A DNA stretch of 24,492 bases from the NCBI GenBank assembly GCA_937877685.1, contig CALFGU010000115.1, positions 1 to 24,492 of the forward strand, read 5' to 3'. Origin of the DNA: an uncultured Prevotella sp. GTDB taxonomy: Bacteria > Bacteroidota > Bacteroidia > Bacteroidales > Bacteroidaceae. Below, piece by piece: positions 7,113 to 15,601 of this stretch. A program made the translations under genes and the position numbers. Each line of letters begins with the position of its first letter. Position 1 is the first letter of the stretch. The notes beneath the pieces are model-generated. The model did not search any database and was not told the origin of the DNA. It saw only the letters and a list, made by a program, of their open reading frames with translations.

Positions 7113-7721
7113 CTACTTCTTCTTGCTTGCAGCAGCTGCAGCCATAGCACCCATAGCAGCACGAGTCATCTTAACTGTTACAACAACAACTTCCTTGGGT
7201 GTAACGAGTTCGAGACCTTCGAATGAAAGTTCGCCTGCCTTGATTGACTTACCGAGCTGGAGGTTTGTAACGTCAATAGTGAGCTTTTCGGGAATCTGAG
7301 TGTAGAGCGCCTTAACCTTGAGCTTACGTACCATTGCAACGAGCTTACCACCGGCACGTACACCTTCTGCGAGACCCTGGGGAGCGATAGGTACTGCCAT
7401 AACGATGGGCTTTTCGGGAGTTACTTCGTAGAAGTCAACGTGAAGCACGTTGTCCTTTACAGCGTGGCACTGTACTTCCTTAACAACAGCAGTCTTGTTT
7501 TCACCATCGAGGTTGATGTTTACAAGGTAGATGTTGGGAGAGTAGTAAACCTTGTTGATTTCCTTTTCAGAAACTACAAAGTGAGTTGCTACGGGGAGAC
7601 CATTTTCACCCTTCTTTTCACCATACAAGCAGCAAGGAACCATACCTTCTGCACGAGCAGCCTTTGATGCCTTCTTACCGATGGCATTACGGAGTGTACC
7701 GTTAATTGAAATTTCTTTCAT
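7113..7721 (-). CDS. rplY: 50S ribosomal protein L25, CTC-type
   Basis: 202-aa long form of L25. The N-terminal ~95 residues are the 5S rRNA-binding domain (MKEISINGTLRNAIGKKASKAARAEGMVPCCLYG...). The rest is the CTC/TL5 beta-rich domain (PIAPQGLAEGVRAGGKL, LTIDVTNLQLGKSIKAGEL). The tail is an Ala-rich stretch ending in KKK. It binds 5S rRNA in the large subunit's central protuberance. It leads a three-gene translation-quality operon with pth and the Hsp15-like gene. A roughly 90-nt leader with two small dyads separates the likely transcription start from the ATG. Confidence 0.96.
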   Translation of the reverse strand: MKEISINGTLRNAIGKKASKAARAEGMVPCCLYGEKKGENGLPVATHFVVSEKEINKVYYSPNIYLVNINLDGENKTAVVKEVQCHAVKDNVLHVDFYEVTPEKPIVMAVPIAPQGLAEGVRAGGKLVAMVRKLKVKALYTQIPEKLTIDVTNLQLGKSIKAGELSFEGLELVTPKEVVVVTVKMTRAAMGAMAAAAASKKK

Positions 7722-7747
7722 GTTAATAAAATTTGTGTTACTCTAAA

Positions 7748-7795
7748 TTAAGTAAAATGTTTGCTTAATTCGCCATCACACGCACTCTTTCGAGT
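7748..7795 (-). promoter_or_regulatory. Possible structured leader of rplY
   Basis: Two dyads lie in the untranslated leader. At 7784-7795 the minus strand reads ACTC-GAAA-GAGT, a 4-bp stem with a GNRA tetraloop. At 7748-7768 TTAAGCAAA/TTTACTTAA pair with one mismatch around 3 nt, 27 nt before the ATG. Autoregulation by L25 is speculative. Confidence 0.3.
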
Positions 7796-7810
7796 CTCTG
7801 TTTAGACAAA

Positions 7811-7849
7811 TCGGGTGCAAAATTACATATTTATTTTGAAATTGAAAAG
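7811..7849 (-). promoter_or_regulatory. Promoter of the rplY-pth operon
   Basis: Minus-strand TAATTTTG at 7818-7825 is an exact TAnnTTTG -7 box. A TTTTC stretch (7845-7849) lies 19 nt upstream where TTTG is expected. The transcription start would be near 7811. Confidence 0.5.
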
Positions 7850-7964
7850 CAAATAAACTATATTTTACCTGTTTGCCTTCTTATTTTAGTAAATCTTTAC
7901 TGGTATATTAGCAAAGTTAGTTCCGGTTTTAGGTGTTCTTCTATGAATAATCACTCTAAAATAC

Positions 7965-9071
7965 TTAATCTATGCCATCTAATTGGTTGAGTGCAAAAAC
8001 GTATGCACCGACAGAAACTGCTTTGTTTGCGCCCATTCTGGAAATGCCAATTCCTATACGTTTTTGCACATCGTAATCAACATAGCGTTCTTGGCCATAG
8101 ACCTTAATGCGCTTTACCTCCCCATGGGCAAACTCCTCAAAATTTTCGGGGTTGTCAAGGTCATAAACGTTCATTTGCATACGGTTCACATTTTCGCCTT
8201 TCATGGTGCGCAATGTTTTTTGCAGTGCTTGCATGAGTGCAGGCATAATCCATTTTTTTGCTTTCATAACCCCTCCACCTATTACAATGAGTCCGTCAAT
8301 AAGTGTTGCAGAAGTTGCAATGGCTTCACCAAGTGTTTTTCCCATAGTTGCAAATGCCTTTCTTGCCGCTTCTGGATTTCCTGGGATGTTACCTTCTGCA
8401 ATTTCTGCTATGTTGCGCGCGTTTGTTTGTGATACATTTTCGCCCGTGATTTCGCTATAAACTCGGCATACTGCTCGAGTGGAAGCGCCCTCTTCTATAA
8501 TAATATTAGGCATGTCAGGGTGGGGGAGGCAGAAGGTTTCCACACAAGAATTGTCACCACGATTTAGGTGACCATTCACGACTATTCCAATTCCAAGTCC
8601 AGTGCCTACTGTATAACCAATGAGATTGTGAAATCGTTTTACTGCACCCAATTCTGCAAGGCGATTGTTTATTTCTGGTAAAAATCCACAAAGCGATTCT
8701 CCGTAAGCAAACAAATCACCATCATTATTAATAAATATAGGGACTCCGTAGCGGTGTTCTAACAAAGGACCAAGCGCGACTCCCTCTCGAAAGGATGGGA
8801 AATTTGGAAGAAAACCTCCGATAATTCCACGTGGATAGTCAGCAGGTCCAGGAAACGCAAAACTTATTGCAATAGGTTTGCGATGTTTATCACTGAAAAG
8901 CATGTCAAATCCCTTAAATAATTGCCCTAGGCAAGCATCTAAGTCATCAGCCATTGCAGGAAGGGAGTGAGGTCCCATGATATATTCGCCCCCTTGTATT
9001 GCTCCAAATACAAAATTGGTGCCCCCAGCATCTAGAGTCGCAACAATACGTTGGTCTGTTTGATATTGCAT
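7965..9071 (-). CDS. ROK-family sugar kinase-like protein
   Basis: 368-aa protein with the ROK/ASKHA phosphate-binding opening IVATLDAGGTNFVFGAI, the substrate-side block FINNDGDLFAYGE, YTVGTGLGIGIVVNGHLNRG, and the adenosine motif LIVIGGGVMKAK. ROK kinases phosphorylate glucose, mannose, allose or N-acetyl sugars in the cytoplasm. The usual zinc motif CxCGxxGCxE after GH is not recognisable: only SCVETFC is present. The protein is also longer than the typical ~300 aa, so it belongs to a divergent ROK branch. It follows the GH5 glycosidase gene by 60 nt and could phosphorylate the sugar released by that enzyme, which is inference from context. Confidence 0.85.
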   Translation of the reverse strand: MQYQTDQRIVATLDAGGTNFVFGAIQGGEYIMGPHSLPAMADDLDACLGQLFKGFDMLFSDKHRKPIAISFAFPGPADYPRGIIGGFLPNFPSFREGVALGPLLEHRYGVPIFINNDGDLFAYGESLCGFLPEINNRLAELGAVKRFHNLIGYTVGTGLGIGIVVNGHLNRGDNSCVETFCLPHPDMPNIIIEEGASTRAVCRVYSEITGENVSQTNARNIAEIAEGNIPGNPEAARKAFATMGKTLGEAIATSATLIDGLIVIGGGVMKAKKWIMPALMQALQKTLRTMKGENVNRMQMNVYDLDNPENFEEFAHGEVKRIKVYGQERYVDYDVQKRIGIGISRMGANKAVSVGAYVFALNQLDGID

Positions 9072-9131
9072 GTTTTAAATTTAAGAAAGATTACTGGTAA
9101 TCTAATTCTAACTTAAGAGTCGGTATAAGAG

Positions 9132-10433
9132 TTATTTTTGCTCCAAACTACCAGTTGCTTTTTTGATAATCTTAATGGTTGTTGTGTCGCAATCAAAAAC
9201 TGAGTACCATCCTTGTGGTTCGTGAGGAGGATCGCATAGGAAATCATCACCTTTACTCCAAATTTCTGCCGTTGCTCTACCGCTACCGCCCCAACCCCAA
9301 AAGTTACAACCGGCAAGGGGGCTTTGTGTGCGCGCGCTTTGAATGATACGTGTAAATACAGTAGTGTAAAGACTATCGCGACTAGTTGTGTTGCGATTTA
9401 AGTCACAACTATTACCTTCGCGGGGAAAACCAAATTCTTCAATCACCATAGGTTTTTTGATTTGTTCCCAAAGTTTGAGGTGAAGGTCAATATAATCATT
9501 TGTACGTTGGCATGCATTGACAATTTTCTCATCAGGATTTTCGCGTGATGCCCATCCCCAATTAACAGGCCAAATATGTAGTGTAAGGTAATCCACGTTG
9601 GGGTCTGAGTGTAATTTAACCAAAAGGTCCTTATCGCTTTCACATCCGTAAAAACCTTCAGTTCCTAACGATACCAAGTGGTTCTTGTCTATAGTCTTTA
9701 TACGCTTAGCGGTTTCGGCAATAAAGGTTGCAAAGCGCTCTTTATTATCCTTGCTAAAGGGGCGTGGTTCATTACAAATTTGCCATGCAAAGATTGTTGG
9801 GTCGTCCTTATATGCCACTCCTGTAATGCTATTGATGCGTGACACGATTGATTCTGCATGGTTGTAGAAGAGATTCATTGCTGAATCACAACGCACAAAG
9901 TTGGCCGCATAATTCACGTAGTCGTTATAACCTTCTCCATTGGCATTCGGCGAATCTCCATAACCGCAGGCACGAAGGTAGAAACCATAACCTCCGCTCC
10001 AATCCCATGAGTTGGTTAGATAGATAACGGCGGTCATATTGCGCTTAGCAAGTTCAGCAAGAGTGTAATCCAACCCAACGAGTAATGTGTCATTAAGTAC
10101 ACCAGGCGTGGGTTGAAGATAAGGTTTAACGGAATTTGCATAGCGACTTCCTGCATCTGCACCAGCAAGAATGCGCAAGTTTTCTACACCAATTGATTTC
10201 AAGTAATCAAGTTCAAGGTGCAAGCGTTCACGGTCGCCATTTTCTGCTCCCAAAAGTGGAGCATACCACAAATTTGTTCCCACAAAATAATAGGGTTTTC
10301 CATCACGAAGGATGTTGATACTATCTGCAGAAATGAACTGGGGTTGAGGTTCTTCATTAACTGTTGTTGAACAAGCAAAGAAGGCCGGAATGGCAAGTGT
10401 TAGAATGAATGATGTAATGAAATTACGTTTCAT
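9132..10433 (-). CDS. GH5-family endo-beta-mannanase-like lipoprotein
   Basis: 433-aa protein. Residues 1-20 form a signal peptide, followed by Cys21 as a lipobox-like site (AFFAC), so it is probably a surface or periplasmic lipoprotein. The (beta/alpha)8 glycosidase core shows RDGKPYYFVGTNLWYAP at the N terminus, the acid/base Glu in WQICNEPRP (E222), and the nucleophile Glu in MVIEEFGFPREG (about E333). Other typical blocks are YLTLHIWPVNWGW and CNFWGWGGSGR. This pattern matches GH5_7-type mannanases; other GH5 activities cannot be excluded. It lies 27 nt after the ABC exporter gene and 60 nt before the ROK kinase gene. No SusC/SusD genes are nearby, so it is not in a full polysaccharide utilisation locus here. 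Confidence 0.85.
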   Translation of the reverse strand: MKRNFITSFILTLAIPAFFACSTTVNEEPQPQFISADSINILRDGKPYYFVGTNLWYAPLLGAENGDRERLHLELDYLKSIGVENLRILAGADAGSRYANSVKPYLQPTPGVLNDTLLVGLDYTLAELAKRNMTAVIYLTNSWDWSGGYGFYLRACGYGDSPNANGEGYNDYVNYAANFVRCDSAMNLFYNHAESIVSRINSITGVAYKDDPTIFAWQICNEPRPFSKDNKERFATFIAETAKRIKTIDKNHLVSLGTEGFYGCESDKDLLVKLHSDPNVDYLTLHIWPVNWGWASRENPDEKIVNACQRTNDYIDLHLKLWEQIKKPMVIEEFGFPREGNSCDLNRNTTSRDSLYTTVFTRIIQSARTQSPLAGCNFWGWGGSGRATAEIWSKGDDFLCDPPHEPQGWYSVFDCDTTTIKIIKKATGSLEQK

Positions 10434-10460
10434 ATTATTAAGGTGTAGATGTAGTTGTGG

Positions 10461-12092
10461 TTAAAGTTTTACAACCGTGTCGCAAAGAAGTGTAACCTCT
10501 TGTCGATGGGTGATAAAAATGAGTGTATGGTTGGGGCGTGACTTGACTATGTTTTCAACAACTTGTTGCTCTGTAACGGCGTCAAGTGCTGATGTAGCTT
10601 CATCCAATAGTAAAATGGGCGCCTCTCGGAGCAAGGTGCGAGCAATGCAGATACGTTGTGCTTGCCCTTCGGAAAAACCGCCTCCTTGTTCAGAACAAGA
10701 TGTGTCAAGACCTTGGGGTAATTGAGTTACAAAGGTTGCACATGCAATTTCCAATGCTTGAAGCATATCGGCTTCTGTGGCGTTCGGATTTCCTAACAAT
10801 AGGTTTTCGCGAATGCTACCACTCAGTAAGGTGTTGCCTTGTGGTAGGTAGGCAAAATGCGAACGTGATGCCGGGGATATATTTATGCTACGTTGTGCAT
10901 TGAATAGTTCCATGTTCCCAGAATTTGGAGTAATGAGTGAAAGCAACAAGCGTATGAGTGTTGTTTTTCCTGTTCCTGTTTGCCCCATTATTGCTACGCG
11001 ACTTCCTGGAGTAAGCGTGAGCGAGTAATTGTCTAAAATTTTGCGAGAATTTTCTGTGTATGCAAAATTTACATTATTAACACGAATACCAACAGGACCT
11101 TCAAGTTGCTTATCTGTAGGTTGGGGTTCTGCGGGGAGTGAAGCTATTTCACGAAGTCTGTCACACGAAGTGCTTACGCTTACAAAGATAGGGATAAAAC
11201 GTGTGAGTGTGCGGACTGGGTCTTGAATCTGTGATACAAGTTGTACAAAGGCAATAAGTGTTCCGTAAGTAATGGTTCCTTGTGCTAAACTATATGTGCC
11301 CCATGTGAAGGTCAGAAAATATCCCGTAGCAAAACCTAAATTGAGTAATGTGGAGGTAAAGGTGGAATATTTTGTCTTCAGAATGATTTCTTTGCGTAAT
11401 CGCTTTTGCAATGTTATTAACTTTTCAACAACGTAGGGCACCTGTTGTAAGGTTTTAATCACGGGAGTGTGTTGCAAACTCTCTTGCATCAAACTTTGTA
11501 TGCCACTTTCCGTTGTACGTACATTGTGTGTGATCTCTCGCATTTTGTTGATATACAATCTTCCCATTAATATAAATATGGGAAGAATGCCCACAATCAT
11601 CAGTGCCAACGTGCTATCCATAATATAGAGAAATCCGAAGGCGGCGATAAACTTAATGATTGTTGTTACCAATGTTGGCAAACTTTCTGTAAGAAAACCA
11701 GTTACTTCAGAGGCATCGCGTTGAAGGCGGTTGGTAAGATCTCCAGTATGAAATTCACGTAGTTTTCTCCAATCGCTATGTAGCAATAATGTAAAGAAAC
11801 TACTGTGCATTTTGTTAAGAGATTTTACCCCAAGTGTGGCTTTAATCCATCTCGAAGCAATGCCAAGGACTATTTGTAAGATGATGACACTTGCCAAGAT
11901 GGTAAAAGCAGTTGTCAGCGTCATGCTTGTGTTTGCCTTTGTTGCGATGTCAACGGCTAATTTGGTTGACCATACAAACAATAAATCTGCCCCTACGATT
12001 AAGATACCGAGGAGTGTATTTAGTGTGGCTTGTAGTCGATACCCTTTTCCTATACGCCACAACCATTGTATGTTTGAATTTGATATGAGCAT
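10461..12092 (-). CDS. ABC exporter, fused permease and ATPase
   Basis: 543-aa half-transporter. Residues 1-310 form an exporter-type membrane domain with about six hydrophobic segments and the coupling-helix area HTGDLTNRLQRDASEV. The C-terminal ATPase has Walker A GQTGTGKTT (about 370), a Q-loop YLPQGNTLL, signature FSEGQ (instead of LSGGQ), Walker B ILLLDEATSALD and H-loop ITHR. It would work as a dimer exporting lipids, peptides or drugs; the substrate is unknown. The frame is open to ATG 12230, but that overlaps the end of nadK. ATG at 12092 leaves a 61-nt gap and starts at a natural exporter N terminus, so I chose it. Confidence 0.88.
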   Translation of the reverse strand: MLISNSNIQWLWRIGKGYRLQATLNTLLGILIVGADLLFVWSTKLAVDIATKANTSMTLTTAFTILASVIILQIVLGIASRWIKATLGVKSLNKMHSSFFTLLLHSDWRKLREFHTGDLTNRLQRDASEVTGFLTESLPTLVTTIIKFIAAFGFLYIMDSTLALMIVGILPIFILMGRLYINKMREITHNVRTTESGIQSLMQESLQHTPVIKTLQQVPYVVEKLITLQKRLRKEIILKTKYSTFTSTLLNLGFATGYFLTFTWGTYSLAQGTITYGTLIAFVQLVSQIQDPVRTLTRFIPIFVSVSTSCDRLREIASLPAEPQPTDKQLEGPVGIRVNNVNFAYTENSRKILDNYSLTLTPGSRVAIMGQTGTGKTTLIRLLLSLITPNSGNMELFNAQRSINISPASRSHFAYLPQGNTLLSGSIRENLLLGNPNATEADMLQALEIACATFVTQLPQGLDTSCSEQGGGFSEGQAQRICIARTLLREAPILLLDEATSALDAVTEQQVVENIVKSRPNHTLIFITHRQEVTLLCDTVVKL

Positions 12093-12153
12093 AATTGCAT
12101 TTAAAATGAGTTGAATGTTCAAGGATATTAGGGGGATGCACCCTCTGTTGAAT

Positions 12154-13020
12154 TTATCCTCTTCTTCCCCAAGCCATTTTTTCGCGCAAAGTGTCGTAGA
12201 AGTTTTTACGTTTAATTTTGGCAACACCAATTTTGAAGGGTGCCTTTGTCACCGTAATGAGGTCCGTGCAAGGCAAACTCTCACTACGCCCGTCAATGGC
12301 AATAAGATAGTTGTGTGAACGACTCTCCACTTTCATTTCGATACAAACATTATCCGTAACAACCACCGGACGGGTGTTCAAACTATGAGAAGCCACAGGA
12401 CTTATACACAATGTGCCCGACATGGGTGCCAATATAGGTCCACCAACTGAGAGGGAGTAACCCGTCGAACCTGTTGGCGTCGTTATAATCAAACCATCCG
12501 CCATATAGTGATTTAATAAACCACCATCAATCTTGGCTTCAATACCGATGAGTGAGGAATTATCGTGCTTCAACACCGCCACTTCATTCAGCGCATAAGG
12601 ATGTTGTGAGAATAATTGACCATTGCGTCTCACTTCTATTACCCCACGCGATTCGACAATGAATTCTCCTCGACAGATACATTCACATGCCTCCTCAATT
12701 TCATCGGGCAACACGTCGGCAAGAAAACCTAGATTCCCTGTATTGATACCTAAAATCGGTATTTGCTTGCCTTCCACATACGATGCTGCTTTCAGAAACG
12801 TGCCATCACCTCCAATTGAAATACAAAGGTCTGCTGAAAACTCGCATTCATCAAAGGCTTCCATGTCATTGGTGGCAAAACCTAATTCGCTAGTGATAAA
12901 CGCCAAGAAATGTCGCTCCACGATAATCTTTACTCCATGCTTGCGCAGTTGTTCAATTATCGTCATCAGGTATCTGCTTTTCTCTGCCTGATATGTATTA
13001 CCAATCAATGCTACCTTCAT
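12154..13020 (-). CDS. nadK: NAD kinase
   Basis: 288-aa protein with the family's GGDGT motif (residues 70-74), NTGNLGFLADV, and the substrate-binding block TPTGSTGYSLSVGGPI near residue 182. It phosphorylates NAD to NADP with ATP in the cytoplasm. The ending FYDTLREKMAWG is typical of Bacteroidetes NadK and confirms the reading frame through the region that overlaps the extended upstream part of the ABC transporter frame. It is divergent from pdxJ, with 102 bp between the starts, an arrangement common in Bacteroidales. Confidence 0.96.
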   Translation of the reverse strand: MKVALIGNTYQAEKSRYLMTIIEQLRKHGVKIIVERHFLAFITSELGFATNDMEAFDECEFSADLCISIGGDGTFLKAASYVEGKQIPILGINTGNLGFLADVLPDEIEEACECICRGEFIVESRGVIEVRRNGQLFSQHPYALNEVAVLKHDNSSLIGIEAKIDGGLLNHYMADGLIITTPTGSTGYSLSVGGPILAPMSGTLCISPVASHSLNTRPVVVTDNVCIEMKVESRSHNYLIAIDGRSESLPCTDLITVTKAPFKIGVAKIKRKNFYDTLREKMAWGRRG

Positions 13021-13042
13021 ATTATGTTTTTACAATTTTACC

Positions 13043-13080
13043 TTCTTTAGGTACCAAGAAATTTGTACTTTTGCTCTCAA
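13043..13080 (+). promoter_or_regulatory. Promoter of pdxJ
   Basis: TACTTTTG at 13066-13073 matches TAnnTTTG. The upstream element is weak (TTCTTTAG, 13043-13050). A start near 13080 would leave a leader of about 43 nt, which supports the ATG at 13123 over the longer frame. Confidence 0.5.
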
Positions 13081-13122
13081 ATTAATTTCGATTTAGCAAA
13101 TTTAGTATATTTTTTCTTATCG

Positions 13123-13851
13123 ATGACGAATTTATCAGTAAATATAAACAAGGTGGCCACTGTTCGCAATGCTCGCGGTGGTAATAATCCCGACCTCCTT
13201 CGTGTTGCTAAGGATCTTGAAGCGTTCGGCGCACAAGGCATAACGGTGCATCCTCGCCCCGATGAGCGCCATATTCGTTTTGCTGATGTGAGAATGCTCA
13301 AACCTCTGCTTACAACTGAGTTTAATATTGAGGGTTATCCCTCTGAGGATTTTCTCCTCCTTTGTTTAGAAGTAGAGCCTGCTCAAGTCACCTTAGTGCC
13401 TGACTCTCCTTCACAATTGACGTCTAACGCAGGTTGGAATACAAAGGAGCATTTTGATTTTTTGAAGCAGGTGGTAAGTCGTTTGCACGAAAAAAACATT
13501 CGTGTGAGCATTTTTATTGACCCCATTCCTGAAATGGCAGATTATGCCAAGCAAATTGGTGCTGATCGCGTAGAACTTTACACCGAACCCTATGCTTCTT
13601 GTTATGCTCAGAATCGCGAAGAAGCCATAGCGCCATACGTTTCGACGGCAGAGCATTGTCGTAATTTAGGACTTGGATTAAATGCTGGTCATGACTTAAG
13701 TCTCGAAAACCTTAACTATTTTGCCTCGCAAATACCTTGGTTGGACGAAGTGAGCATCGGTCATGCCCTTATTTGCGACGCGCTTTATTTGGGATTTGAA
13801 CAAACAATAAAGGCATATAGAGAGGCTTTAAAAGTAACGGTTAACGATTGA
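13123..13851 (+). CDS. pdxJ: Pyridoxine 5'-phosphate synthase
   Basis: 242-aa protein with the PdxJ hallmarks: LSVNINKVATVRNARGGNNPD, GITVHPRPDERHIRFADV, FNIEGYPSEDFL, ADRVELYTEPYA, GLGLNAGHDLSLENL and the final SIGHALICDAL phosphate-binding block. It condenses 1-deoxyxylulose 5-phosphate with 3-amino-2-oxopropyl phosphate to pyridoxine 5'-phosphate, the ring-closing step of DXP-dependent vitamin B6 synthesis. The open frame starts at 13063, but those 20 extra codons are not family-like and contain the promoter; ATG 13123 is chosen. The stop codon lies inside a 14-bp tandem duplication (13841-13867). Confidence 0.96.
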   Translation: MTNLSVNINKVATVRNARGGNNPDLLRVAKDLEAFGAQGITVHPRPDERHIRFADVRMLKPLLTTEFNIEGYPSEDFLLLCLEVEPAQVTLVPDSPSQLTSNAGWNTKEHFDFLKQVVSRLHEKNIRVSIFIDPIPEMADYAKQIGADRVELYTEPYASCYAQNREEAIAPYVSTAEHCRNLGLGLNAGHDLSLENLNYFASQIPWLDEVSIGHALICDALYLGFEQTIKAYREALKVTVND

Positions 13852-13867
13852 TAATTAACGATTCATA
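13841..13867. repeat. Imperfect 14-bp tandem duplication at the pdxJ stop
   Basis: TTAACGATTGATAA (13841-13854) is followed directly by TTAACGATTCATA (13855-13867). The TGA stop of pdxJ is in the first copy. It looks like a small slippage duplication. Confidence 0.7.
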
Positions 13868-13918
13868 TATTGTTAATATTTTTCTCTATACCGTTCAACT
13901 TTAACCTTTTTTCAAATT

Positions 13919-14461
13919 ATGGTACATTTATTTTTAGCTAACGGTTTCGAAGAAATTGAAGCCATTACTACTCTTGATATACTTCGCCGTGCAGGCATTG
14001 AAGTACAAACAATCTCAATCTCAGGTTCACGCACCGTAACTGGAGCCCATGGTGTTTCAGTCAAAGCGGATGATATTTATCGCCGTTCAGACATCATGAA
14101 TAGTGATTGCATCATTCTCCCTGGAGGTATGCCTGGTTCTGAAAACCTTCGCAATCACCCTGGCGTTTGTCAAGCGGTGAAGGCACAGGCGGCGCGCGGA
14201 GGTTATATAGCCGCAATTTGTGCAGCTCCTGGATTGGTGTTAGGTTCAAACGGTTTGCTCGAGGGTAAAAAGGCAACCACTTATCCTGGTTTTGAAAAAC
14301 CGGAACATCTCGCTAATTACACGCACCGTGGCGTTGAAACTGACGAAATGCTCATAACCGCAAAATCGCCTGCCTTCACCTTGGAATTTGCGCTTAAAAT
14401 TGTTGAAGCATTAAAGGGTATTGATGCTGTTAATCAGGTCAAAAACGGACTCTGTATCTAA
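13919..14461 (+). CDS. DJ-1/PfpI family protein (YajL-like)
   Basis: 180-aa protein of the DJ-1/ThiJ/PfpI superfamily. The conserved Glu lies in NGFEEIEAITTLDILRRAG (E14), and the nucleophilic cysteine is C101 in AAICAAPGLVLG, the nucleophile elbow. DIIILPGG-like CIILPGGMPGSENL precedes it. Close relatives (YajL, human DJ-1) protect proteins and nucleotides against oxidative or glyoxal damage; the precise activity is debated. It follows pdxJ by 67 nt on the same strand and may be co-transcribed. It ends at a convergent junction with the RNA methyltransferase gene. Confidence 0.92.
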   Translation: MVHLFLANGFEEIEAITTLDILRRAGIEVQTISISGSRTVTGAHGVSVKADDIYRRSDIMNSDCIILPGGMPGSENLRNHPGVCQAVKAQAARGGYIAAICAAPGLVLGSNGLLEGKKATTYPGFEKPEHLANYTHRGVETDEMLITAKSPAFTLEFALKIVEALKGIDAVNQVKNGLCI

Positions 14462-14576
14462 ACGGAGGAATCGTAGTTAATTAAAACTATTGACAAAATT
14501 ATGTAATGTGCTGATAAATAGGTTTAAATGTTCCTATTTATAAGAAATTCAAACATGCTTAAATTAGGGTAAAAAT

Positions 14577-14610
14577 TAAGTCTCAAAGAATTAAAAAACT
14601 TTGAGACTTA
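14577..14610. terminator. Bidirectional terminator between the DJ-1 and RNA methyltransferase genes
   Basis: Perfect 12-bp arms 14577-14588 (TAAGTCTCAAAG) and 14599-14610 with a 10-nt loop. On the minus strand the stem is followed by ATTTTTA, a usable U-tract for the methyltransferase transcript. On the plus strand it is followed by GTTTAAATT. Confidence 0.75.
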
Positions 14611-14641
14611 GTTTAAATTATTTGAGACTTAGTTTTTCCTA
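14600..14641. repeat. Two 21-bp direct repeats (junction array A)
   Basis: TTTGAGACTTAGTTT recurs at 14600-14614 and 14621-14635, a period of 21 bp. The first copy includes the 3' arm of the terminator hairpin. The second ends in ACTTAG-TTTTTC-CTAAGT, a 6-bp dyad. The rest of the 241-bp junction shows nothing else I can support. Confidence 0.8.
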
Positions 14642-14702
14642 AGTTAGATATGTTTTGAGGGATTTGCCGTAATATGCTTATTGGTTAGTCATCAGATGAG
14701 AT

Positions 14703-15506
14703 TTAGTTTCTTTTTTTGAGTTCCCAAAAGGCAACGGCAGATGCCGCGGCCACATTAAGCGAATCAACGTTGTTATACATGGGGATGCGCACCACGAAGT
14801 CGGCATGGTCAATGACTTCGTCTTCAAGTCCTTCCCCCTCTGTTCCCATGATTATGGCAAGTTTCTCAACATCTTTAAGAATGGGGTCGTCTATTGAAAC
14901 AGAGTTGTCTTTTAAAGCCATAGCTGCTGTTTTGAATCCTAATTCATGAAGTGAGGTGATTGGGGAAGAAATCCAAGTCCAAGGCACCAGAAAAACAGAA
15001 CCCATCGAAACGCGCACAGCTCGACGATTAAGAGGGTCGCAACTTGTAGGAGTGAGTAAAACGGCATCAATCCCCAGCGCGGCTGCCGAGCGGAAAATTG
15101 CTCCGATGTTGGTGGTATCTACAACGCTATCAATAACTACAATTCGCTTGGCATTCTTACATACCTCATCAACACTCCTCATCGTGGGGCGACGCATTGC
15201 GCAAAGCACTCCACGTGTGAGTTTATAACCCGTTAAAGTTGCGAGTAACTCGCGGTCGCCTATATAAACGGGAAGGTCAAGGCATCTTTCAATAATGTCG
15301 GCAGCATCACCCGTTATGTGGCGCTCTTCGCAAAGTAAGGCTATCGGAGTGCATCCCGCATCAAGGGCAACACGAATAACTTTCGGACTTTCTGCGATGA
15401 ATACCCCTTTCTCGGGTTCGACCTTATTACGTAGTTGGGCTTCTGTTAGATTGCTAAAAACGGCAATGTCGGGGTGGGAGAGTGATGTTATTTTGATTAC
15501 AGGCAT
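14703..15506 (-). CDS. SpoU/TrmH-family RNA 2'-O-methyltransferase
   Basis: 267-aa protein with the SPOUT signatures: motif 1 in IDSVVDTTNIGAIFRSAAALGIDAVLL, motif 2 LAIIMGTEGEGL, and motif 3 IPMYNNVDSLNVAAASAVAFWEL. The N-terminal ~100 residues are the substrate-binding domain (FIAESPKVIRVALDAG..). It methylates a ribose 2'-OH in rRNA or tRNA using S-adenosylmethionine via a trefoil knot. The target nucleotide cannot be told from the sequence. The frame is open to ATG 15560, but MPVIKITSLSHPDIAVFSNL at ATG 15506 matches the family start better and leaves room for its promoter. It is convergent with the DJ-1 gene and divergent from the DUF4199 gene. Confidence 0.92.
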   Translation of the reverse strand: MPVIKITSLSHPDIAVFSNLTEAQLRNKVEPEKGVFIAESPKVIRVALDAGCTPIALLCEERHITGDAADIIERCLDLPVYIGDRELLATLTGYKLTRGVLCAMRRPTMRSVDEVCKNAKRIVVIDSVVDTTNIGAIFRSAAALGIDAVLLTPTSCDPLNRRAVRVSMGSVFLVPWTWISSPITSLHELGFKTAAMALKDNSVSIDDPILKDVEKLAIIMGTEGEGLEDEVIDHADFVVRIPMYNNVDSLNVAAASAVAFWELKKRN

Positions 15507-15601
15507 GACAATATTAATTATGGGTTCATAGTAGAGTCTCGATGACTTTAACCGATGCAAAGATAGTTAAATCCTTTCCAGTGAAGAGTTTTATTCAGAT
15601 A

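Noticed and set aside
7983..8432. 149-codon plus-strand frame opposite the ROK gene
   Set aside because: It is Cys/His/Phe-rich antisense reading of a clear coding region, with no family features.
12093..12230. 46-codon N-terminal extension of the ABC exporter frame
   Set aside because: It overlaps the end of nadK, whose C terminus reads as the conserved one, and the extension contains no exporter-like sequence.
13063..13122. 20-codon N-terminal extension of pdxJ
   Set aside because: The segment contains the TACTTTTG promoter box and is not family-like; the conserved start is at 13123.
13841..13867. Attachment site or mobile element scar at the pdxJ stop
   Set aside because: A short imperfect tandem duplication without integrase or a second copy elsewhere is better explained by slippage.
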